DNA of 64,000 nt from Sphingopyxis macrogoltabida (lineage in GTDB: Bacteria; Pseudomonadota; Alphaproteobacteria; Sphingomonadales; Sphingomonadaceae), in NCBI RefSeq assembly GCF_001314325.1, contig NZ_CP009429.1, positions 620,501 through 684,500 on the forward strand. The letters are read 5' to 3'. Numbering within the stretch: the first letter of the stretch is position 1; every line of letters begins with the position of its first letter. A program made the position numbers and the translations under genes. Below the pieces are notes generated by a model. That model saw only the letters and a program-made list of their open reading frames with translations, was not told the origin of the DNA and did not search any database. This document shows, piece by piece, positions 58,393 to 64,000 of this stretch.

Positions 58393-60213
58393 CTAGCCCT
58401 TCTGCGTGGCAATCCACGCGTCGACGCGGCGCTCCAATATGTCGAGCGGCACCGGTCCCGATTCGAGCACGACGTCGTGAAACGCGCGGATGTCGAACCG
58501 GTCGCCGAGCGCCGCCTGCGCGCGGCCGCGAAGTTCCATGATCTTGAGCTTGCCGATCAGATAGGCGGTCGCCTGCCCCGGATAGACGATATAGCGCTCG
58601 ATCGCCTTTTCGATGTCGCCTTGCGGGTTCGGCGTATTGTCCTTGAGATACTGGATCGCCTGCTCGCGGCTCCAGCGCTTGTCGTGGATGCCGGTGTCGA
58701 CGACAAGCCGGCACGCGCGCCACAGCTCCATCCCCAGCCGGCCGAAATCGCTGTAGGGATCGGTATAGAAGCCCATGTCCTTGGCGAGTTCCTCCGAATA
58801 GAGGCCCCAGCCCTCGGTATAGGCGGTGAAGCCGCCGAAGCGGCGGAAGGGCGGCAGGCCGGTGAGTTCGGTCTGCACCGCGCGCTGGAGGTGATGGCCG
58901 GGAACCCCCTCATGATAGGCGAGCGCCTCAAGCTCGGTCTTCGACATGTCGCGGAGGTCATAGAGATTCACATAATAGGTGCCGGGACGCGACCCGTCGG
59001 GTGAGGGCGACTGGTAGAAGGCCTTGCCGGCCGATTTTTCGCGAAACGCCTCGACCGCCTTCACCTGCAGCGGCGCCTTGGGCAGCATGTTGAAGAAGGC
59101 CGGAAGCCGCGCCTCCATCGCCTTCACCTTCGCATCGACCTCGGCCAGATAAGCTTCGCGGGTGGTGTAATAATATTGCGGGCTGTCGCGCAGATGCGCG
59201 AAGAATTGCTGTAGCGTGCCCTTGAAGCCGACCTGCGCCATGATTTTCTTCATTTCGCCGTGGATGCGCGCGACTTCGGACAGGCCTAGATCGTGGATTT
59301 GCGCGGCGGTCATGTCGGTCGTGGTGTAATTCGCCAGCAGCGCGGCATAATAGGCGCCGCCGTCCGGCATCCGCCATACGCCGTCCTCGGTCGGCGCGCT
59401 TGCCTGCTGGCGCTGCATTTCGGCGCGCAGCCGTTCATAGGCGGGGCCAGCGCTTTCGCGCCACGCCGCCCCGGCTGCGGCGACGAGGCGCGTCTTTTCC
59501 GCCGGAGCAATGTCCAGCTTGCCGACCTTGGCGGCGAGGTCCTCCACCACGGCATTGTCGGGTTTGAGCAGATTGCCGATGTCCGAAATCACATAGGCAT
59601 AGACCCATTTGGGCGGCTGCAGACCCTTGGCGGCGCGCTCCGCCGACTGCGCGGTCAGCGAATCGAGCACCGGGCCGAGGCCGCGGATTCGTTCGACATA
59701 GGCCTCGGCCTCGGCGACGTTCGACACGCGGTGGATGTTGATCAGGAAGGCGGGAAGCCGGCTCTGCGCGCCGTTCATCTGGTCGAAGAGATAGCCGTGG
59801 TCGCGAAAAGCGAACAGGCGGTCGGCGCGCTCGGCCTGCGCATTGAACAGCTCGAACGACAGCGCGTCCTCGGTCGACAGCCGGGCGGGGTCGAAACTGC
59901 CGCGCATCGCCTCCGCCGTCGCCTGCTGCAGCTTGTGCGTCGCGACCTCGCTTTCGTCGCTCGGGTCGTCCCATTTGCCATAGTCGGCGTCGCGAATGCC
60001 GCGATATGCCTTGCCCTGCGGCGAGAGCGAAAGCTGCGCCGCGTCATATTTGTCGAAGAATTCGGCGAGCCCGGCTCCGGCGGGCGGATCGGCGGGGGCA
60101 GGGGCGGCGGGCGCCGTTGCCACGGGATCGGCAGTAGCCGACGCGCATCCCGCGAGCGCAAGGACGAGCAGGCCGCTGGACAGCCTGGCGGCAAGGCGAA
60201 GGTGCGACACCAT
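58393..60213 (-). CDS. DUF885-family lipoprotein, predicted metallopeptidase
   Basis: 606 residues from the ATG at 60213 with GGGGAG upstream; an ATG at 60240 lacks one. A lipoprotein signal ends in ALAGC, followed by a Pro/Ala-rich linker. The zinc-binding HEGVPGHHL motif lies around residue 435, with the third-ligand region FTAYTEGWGLYSEELAKDMG downstream. DUF885 proteins resemble gluzincin-type carboxypeptidases. It is probably a periplasmic peptidase. Length and motif order fit the family. Confidence 0.87.
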   Translation of the reverse strand: MVSHLRLAARLSSGLLVLALAGCASATADPVATAPAAPAPADPPAGAGLAEFFDKYDAAQLSLSPQGKAYRGIRDADYGKWDDPSDESEVATHKLQQATAEAMRGSFDPARLSTEDALSFELFNAQAERADRLFAFRDHGYLFDQMNGAQSRLPAFLINIHRVSNVAEAEAYVERIRGLGPVLDSLTAQSAERAAKGLQPPKWVYAYVISDIGNLLKPDNAVVEDLAAKVGKLDIAPAEKTRLVAAAGAAWRESAGPAYERLRAEMQRQQASAPTEDGVWRMPDGGAYYAALLANYTTTDMTAAQIHDLGLSEVARIHGEMKKIMAQVGFKGTLQQFFAHLRDSPQYYYTTREAYLAEVDAKVKAMEARLPAFFNMLPKAPLQVKAVEAFREKSAGKAFYQSPSPDGSRPGTYYVNLYDLRDMSKTELEALAYHEGVPGHHLQRAVQTELTGLPPFRRFGGFTAYTEGWGLYSEELAKDMGFYTDPYSDFGRLGMELWRACRLVVDTGIHDKRWSREQAIQYLKDNTPNPQGDIEKAIERYIVYPGQATAYLIGKLKIMELRGRAQAALGDRFDIRAFHDVVLESGPVPLDILERRVDAWIATQKG

Positions 60214-60293
60214 TTTTCTCCCCGGTTTCCGGTACTTCATTCTGACCCGCCGAAGGGCTTGCCATAGGCTCCGGTCCGGCGCAATGGCGGGCC

Positions 60294-61364
60294 ATGTCGC
60301 TCTTCGCCTCTGCCGCCGATGCCGCCTATGCGCTCGTTCGTCCGCTCGTCCATGCGACCGACGGCGAAGCCGCGCACAATCTGACCCTGAACGCGCTCCA
60401 GCCGCTGCCGCGTGCCCGTCACGCGCTGACCAGCCCGGCGCTGGCGACCGAGCTCGCCGGTTTGCACTTCCCCAATCCGGTCGGGCTCGCGCCGGGGTTC
60501 GACAAGGATGCACGCGTCGCCCATGCGATGCCGCATTTCGGTTTCGGCTTCGTCGAGGTTGGCACGCTGACGCCGCTGCCGCAGGACGGCAATCCGCGCC
60601 CGCGGCTGTTCCGCCTCGTCGAAGACGGCGCGGTGATCAATCGCATGGGCTTCAACAATGGCGGTCAGGAAAAGGCGGCGGAGCGGATCGTCTGCCTGCG
60701 CCGGTTCGGGTTGCCCGTACCGCTCGGCATCAACATCGGCGCCAACAAGGATAGCGCCGACCGCATCGCCGACTATGCCAAGGGCACGGCGGCGATGGCA
60801 CCGCTCGCCGACTATCTGACGGTCAATATCAGCTCGCCGAACACGCCGGGCCTCCGCGCGCTGCAGGATCGCGGCGCGCTCGAGGCGTTGCTCGACGGCG
60901 TCGCCGCGGCGCAGTCCGCAGACGGCGCGAGGCCGGTATTCCTCAAGGTCGCGCCCGATCTCGAACCCGCCGACATCGACGACATCGTTGCCGTCGCCTT
61001 CGACAAGGGGCTGGCGGCGGTGATCGTATCGAACACGACGATCGAGCGGCCGGCGCTCGCCTCGCGCCATGCGGGCGAAGCGGGCGGGCTGTCGGGTGCT
61101 CCGCTGGCAGGCCTCGCGCTCCAGCGGGTCCGCGATTTCCGGAGCGCCAGCGGCGGCAAGCTGCCGCTCGTGGCCGCAGGCGGCATTGCTTCGGCCGAAC
61201 AGGCGTGGGAACGGATTCGTGCGGGGGCCAGCCTGATCCAGATCTATTCGGCGATGGTCTATGAAGGACCGGGGCTCGCGGGGCGCATCGCGCGCGGGCT
61301 CGAAACGCTCGCGGCGCGCGATGGCTTTACGCGGGTCGCCGATGCGGTGGGGACGTCCGCCTGA
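60294..61364 (+). CDS. pyrD: Dihydroorotate dehydrogenase (quinone)
   Basis: 356 residues, class 2 (membrane-associated) enzyme converting dihydroorotate to orotate in pyrimidine synthesis. The N-terminal helix HNLTLNALQPLP, NPVGLAPGFDKDARV, EVGTLTPLPQDGNPRPRLFRL, RMGFNNGG, VNISSPNTPGLRALQ and VAAGGI are the conserved blocks with the FMN site. It is divergent from the DUF885 gene. Confidence 0.96.
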   Translation: MSLFASAADAAYALVRPLVHATDGEAAHNLTLNALQPLPRARHALTSPALATELAGLHFPNPVGLAPGFDKDARVAHAMPHFGFGFVEVGTLTPLPQDGNPRPRLFRLVEDGAVINRMGFNNGGQEKAAERIVCLRRFGLPVPLGINIGANKDSADRIADYAKGTAAMAPLADYLTVNISSPNTPGLRALQDRGALEALLDGVAAAQSADGARPVFLKVAPDLEPADIDDIVAVAFDKGLAAVIVSNTTIERPALASRHAGEAGGLSGAPLAGLALQRVRDFRSASGGKLPLVAAGGIASAEQAWERIRAGASLIQIYSAMVYEGPGLAGRIARGLETLAARDGFTRVADAVGTSA

Positions 61365-61413
61365 TCCGCCATCGGGGTTGCGCTGTCTGCACCCCCGCGC
61401 CAATGTCGCGCGC

Positions 61414-63105
61414 ATGATCAAACGACTCCTTGCCGTCATCAGCCTTTTTATCGTTTCGCTTCCCTCGCTCGCCGCGGCGCAGGGCGTTACCTCGTCCGCC
61501 GATCCGCGCGCGACCGAGGCCGGACGGGCGATCCTGCAGCAGGGGGGCACGGCAGCCGATGCGGCGGTCGCGATGGTCGCGGTGCTGACGCTCGTCGAAC
61601 CGCAGTCGAGCGGCATCGGCGGCGGCGGTTTCCTCGTCTATCACGACGCCAAATCGGACGGCATCGCGACGATCGACGGCCGCGAGACCGCGCCGGCGTC
61701 GGCGAAGCCCGGGCGTTTTCTCGGCCCCGACGGCAAGCCGCGCGGTTACTCGGACGTCATTCCCGGCGGCCTTTCGGTTGGTGTTCCCGGCAATATCCGC
61801 CTGATGGAAATGGCGCACCGGAAATGGGGCAAGCTCGAATGGAAGGCTTTGTTCCAGCCCGCGATCAAACTGGCCGAGGACGGTTATGAGGTTACCCCGG
61901 CGCTCTACAACTGGCTCGACCGCTATCAGGCGCTGTGGAAGGATTTTCCGGCCGCGCGCGCGATCTATTATGTCGATGGCAAGCCGGTGCCGGTCGGGAC
62001 GCGGCTGAAGAACCCGGCCTATGCGGCGCTGCTGCGCGATATCGCGGCGCGCGGTCCCGACGCCTTCTACACCGGCGCCAACGCCCGCGCGATCAGCGAA
62101 ACGGTCGCGAAATCGGTGCGCAATCCGGCGGTGCTGACCGCGCAGGATCTGGCCGCCTATCGGGCGAAGGACCGTCCCGCCGTCTGCACCACCTATCGCG
62201 TCTACAAGGTCTGCGGCATGGGCCCGCCTTCGTCGGGCGCGACCACGGTGTTCGGCATCCTCGGCATGATCGAGGGCTGGGACATGAAGACGATGGGCAA
62301 GGACAATCCGATGAGCTGGCACCTCATCGCCGAGGCGATGCAACTCGCCTATGCCGACCGCGCCAAATATCTTGGTGACGGCGATTTCGTCGATGTTCCG
62401 GTCAAGGGGCTGCTCGACAAGGCCTATCTTGCAGAGCGCCGCCAGCTCATCTCGCCTTATGGCGCGGCAGGCCATTATGAGGCCGGAACGCCGCCGGGCG
62501 CCCCGGCGCGCACCTCGTCGGGTCCGGTCGCCGAGAACGGCACAACGCATTTCGTCGCGGTCGACCGCGCCGGCAATGTCGCGTCGATGACCTCGACCGT
62601 CGAAAGCATCTTTGGCAGCCATCTCAATGTGAACGGCTATTTCCTCAACAACGAGCTCACCGATTTCGATCACAGCCCCGTGCAGGACGGCGCTCCGGCC
62701 GCCAACCGCGTCGAGGCGGGCAAACGTCCGCTGTCGTCGATGTCGCCGACGATCGTTTATGGCCCCGACGGCAAGGTCATCCTTGCGGTCGGCTCGGCGG
62801 GCGGCAAGCGGATCATCATGCATGTCACGAAGACGCTGATCGGCGTGCTCGACTGGGGGCTGTCGGCCGAGGAAGCGATCGCGCTGCCGAACCTGTTCTT
62901 CGGTGAAAAGGGCGTGCTGATCGAGGACGATGCGGCGGGACAGGCGATCGCGGCGAAGATGCAGCCATTCGGTTACGCTTTCACCCCGGCCGACCTCGGG
63001 TCGAAGCTAAACGCGGCGCAGCGCGTTGGGGAGGTGTGGCACGGCGCCGCCGACCCGCGCGGTCCCGGCACCTCGTCGGTCGATGGCGCGCCGCCGCAGG
63101 GATAA
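61414..63105 (+). CDS. ggt: Gamma-glutamyltransferase
   Basis: 563 residues from the ATG at 61414, which starts a signal peptide (MIKRLLAVISLFIVSLPSLAAAQ). The proenzyme cleaves itself before Thr377 in VAENGTTHFVAVDR, giving the N-terminal nucleophile; FLNNELTDFDH and KRPLSSMSPTIVY form the substrate site. In the periplasm it hydrolyses or transfers the gamma-glutamyl group of glutathione. It lies 49 bp after pyrD and upstream of the acyl-CoA synthetase, possibly co-transcribed. An upstream frame overlaps pyrD but lacks a start with similarity. Confidence 0.95.
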   Translation: MIKRLLAVISLFIVSLPSLAAAQGVTSSADPRATEAGRAILQQGGTAADAAVAMVAVLTLVEPQSSGIGGGGFLVYHDAKSDGIATIDGRETAPASAKPGRFLGPDGKPRGYSDVIPGGLSVGVPGNIRLMEMAHRKWGKLEWKALFQPAIKLAEDGYEVTPALYNWLDRYQALWKDFPAARAIYYVDGKPVPVGTRLKNPAYAALLRDIAARGPDAFYTGANARAISETVAKSVRNPAVLTAQDLAAYRAKDRPAVCTTYRVYKVCGMGPPSSGATTVFGILGMIEGWDMKTMGKDNPMSWHLIAEAMQLAYADRAKYLGDGDFVDVPVKGLLDKAYLAERRQLISPYGAAGHYEAGTPPGAPARTSSGPVAENGTTHFVAVDRAGNVASMTSTVESIFGSHLNVNGYFLNNELTDFDHSPVQDGAPAANRVEAGKRPLSSMSPTIVYGPDGKVILAVGSAGGKRIIMHVTKTLIGVLDWGLSAEEAIALPNLFFGEKGVLIEDDAAGQAIAAKMQPFGYAFTPADLGSKLNAAQRVGEVWHGAADPRGPGTSSVDGAPPQG

Positions 63106-63148
63106 GAGCATCATATAACGGAAAAACCTCTGTGGGAGAGCAAGAGGC

Positions 63149-64000
63149 ATGAAGCTGGAAAACCCCCATCTCGACCATTTTCCGAGTCTGGTCGCGATGT
63201 TCTTCGACCGCGCCGAAAAGGGCGGCGACGATCCATTCCTGTGGCACAAGGCCGATCGGGCCTGGCAGCCGCTGAGCTGGCGGCAGGTCGCCGGCCAAGT
63301 GGCGGCGCTGGCGCATAATTTGCGCGAACTCGGCCTCAAGGAAGGCGACCGGGTGGTGCTGGTCAGCGAGAACCGCCCCGAATGGTGCATCGCCGACTTG
63401 GGCATCATGGCCGCCGGCTGCATCACCGTTCCGACCTATACGACCAACACCGAACGCGACCATCAGCATATCCTCGACAACAGCGGTGCCAAGGCGGTGA
63501 TCGTGTCGACGGCGAAGCTGGCGCGCGTGTTGATGCCCGCGGTGATGCGGTCCGAAGCGCATATCGTGATCAGCATGGAAAGCCTGCGTGTCGGCCAGCA
63601 GGGCGAGGTTTCGGTCCACGACTGGGCGCCGCTCGTCCAGAACGGCGAGACATATCTGGAGGAAACCAAGGCGCGCGGGCTCGGCGTCAAGCGCGAGGAT
63701 ACGGCGTGCATCATCTATACCAGCGGCACCGGCGGCGCGCCGCGCGGGGTGATGCAGCATCATGGCGCGATCCTGCACAATGCAGCGGGTGCCGCGGAGG
63801 TGCTCGTTAATGATTTCGGGATCGGCGACGAAGAGGTATTCCTCTCCTTCCTGCCGCTCAGCCACGCCTATGAACATTCGGGCGGCCAGTTCCTGCCGAT
63901 CATGGTCGGCGCGCAAATCTATTATAGCGAGGGGCTCGAAAAGCTCGTCTCGAACATCGAGGAAACGCGCCCGACGATCATGGTCGTCGTCCCGCGGCTG
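63149..64000 (+). CDS. AMP-dependent acyl-CoA synthetase, C-terminus cut by window edge
   Basis: 284 codons visible from the ATG at 63149 (purine-rich GAGAGCAAGAGG upstream). The adenylation motif A3 is ACIIYTSGTGGAPRGVMQHHGA, and WHKADRAWQPLSWRQVAGQVAALAHNLRELGLKEGDRVV is the ANL-family N-terminus; VFLSFLPLSHAYEHSGG follows, as in long-chain fatty acyl-CoA synthetases (FadD/FAA-like). It should activate a fatty acid with ATP and CoA. The catalytic hinge and C-terminal domain are beyond the edge. Confidence 0.9.
   Translation, partial: MKLENPHLDHFPSLVAMFFDRAEKGGDDPFLWHKADRAWQPLSWRQVAGQVAALAHNLRELGLKEGDRVVLVSENRPEWCIADLGIMAAGCITVPTYTTNTERDHQHILDNSGAKAVIVSTAKLARVLMPAVMRSEAHIVISMESLRVGQQGEVSVHDWAPLVQNGETYLEETKARGLGVKREDTACIIYTSGTGGAPRGVMQHHGAILHNAAGAAEVLVNDFGIGDEEVFLSFLPLSHAYEHSGGQFLPIMVGAQIYYSEGLEKLVSNIEETRPTIMVVVPRL

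Overview
The window is about 64 kb of GC-rich, densely packed chromosome from an alphaproteobacterium, most likely a Sphingomonadaceae of the Sphingopyxis type. The reasons are the TonB-dependent receptors, the Rrf2-led SUF operon, paired CobS/CobT chelatase subunits, the J-domain gene next to bolA, and two families of short palindromic repeats (a CCCCTCCCGC type and a CCCCGC-GAAA-GCGGGG type) of the kind common in sphingomonads. The genus is inferred. I saw no rRNA, tRNA, CRISPR array, prophage or transposase. Both ends cut a gene: an M14 carboxypeptidase at the left and an acyl-CoA synthetase at the right.

Left part (1-10.9 kb). An M14 peptidase, an outer-membrane barrel protein, an exported amidohydrolase, an HdeD-like membrane protein and an endonuclease/phosphatase-fold lipoprotein come first. 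A small catabolic cluster follows: TetR regulator, cupin, TonB receptor and a Tat-exported flavin amine oxidase. Near-identical palindromes (TTGACATATGTCAA type) lie in front of the regulator/cupin pair and in front of the oxidase. A decayed second amine-oxidase fragment sits behind the intact one.

10.9-31 kb. guaA; a TonB receptor with a Gly/Arg-rich insert; a glycosyltransferase/LpxH-like pair; an aldehyde dehydrogenase and an acetolactate-synthase-like enzyme separated by a GIY-YIG gene framed by 29-bp perfect inverted repeats; two tandem paralogous exported proteins; and cobT and cobS, held apart by an MFS transporter, a micro-ORF, a DUF900 hydrolase and a DUF5694 protein. An NTF2-like protein and a J-domain protein lie upstream of cobS, with bolA divergent.

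31-51 kb. DUF2200, pirin, alpha/beta hydrolase, a divergent SDR/AraC pair, a serine hydrolase, a cation:proton antiporter, PhzF-like/pdxH, then a co-directional run dnaJ-like, yihY-like, fabI, GNAT, aroC, SLC13 permease and dicarboxylate symporter. A collagen-like lipoprotein, a cytochrome P450 and an extensin-family protein follow.

51-64 kb. A complete SUF operon on the minus strand (Rrf2 regulator, sufB, a small exported protein, sufC, sufD, sufS, sufT-like, sufA-like) has a clear promoter and a perfect palindromic operator. sufS carries a palindromic repeat inserted in frame in its N-terminus. An AraC regulator, a DUF885 lipoprotein, pyrD, gamma-glutamyltransferase and the acyl-CoA synthetase close the window.

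No wholly new defence or mobile system is evident. The most unusual observations are the protein-coding repeat in sufS, the uncharacterised secreted protein inside the suf operon, the repeat-bracketed GIY-YIG gene, and the RG-rich TonB receptor.
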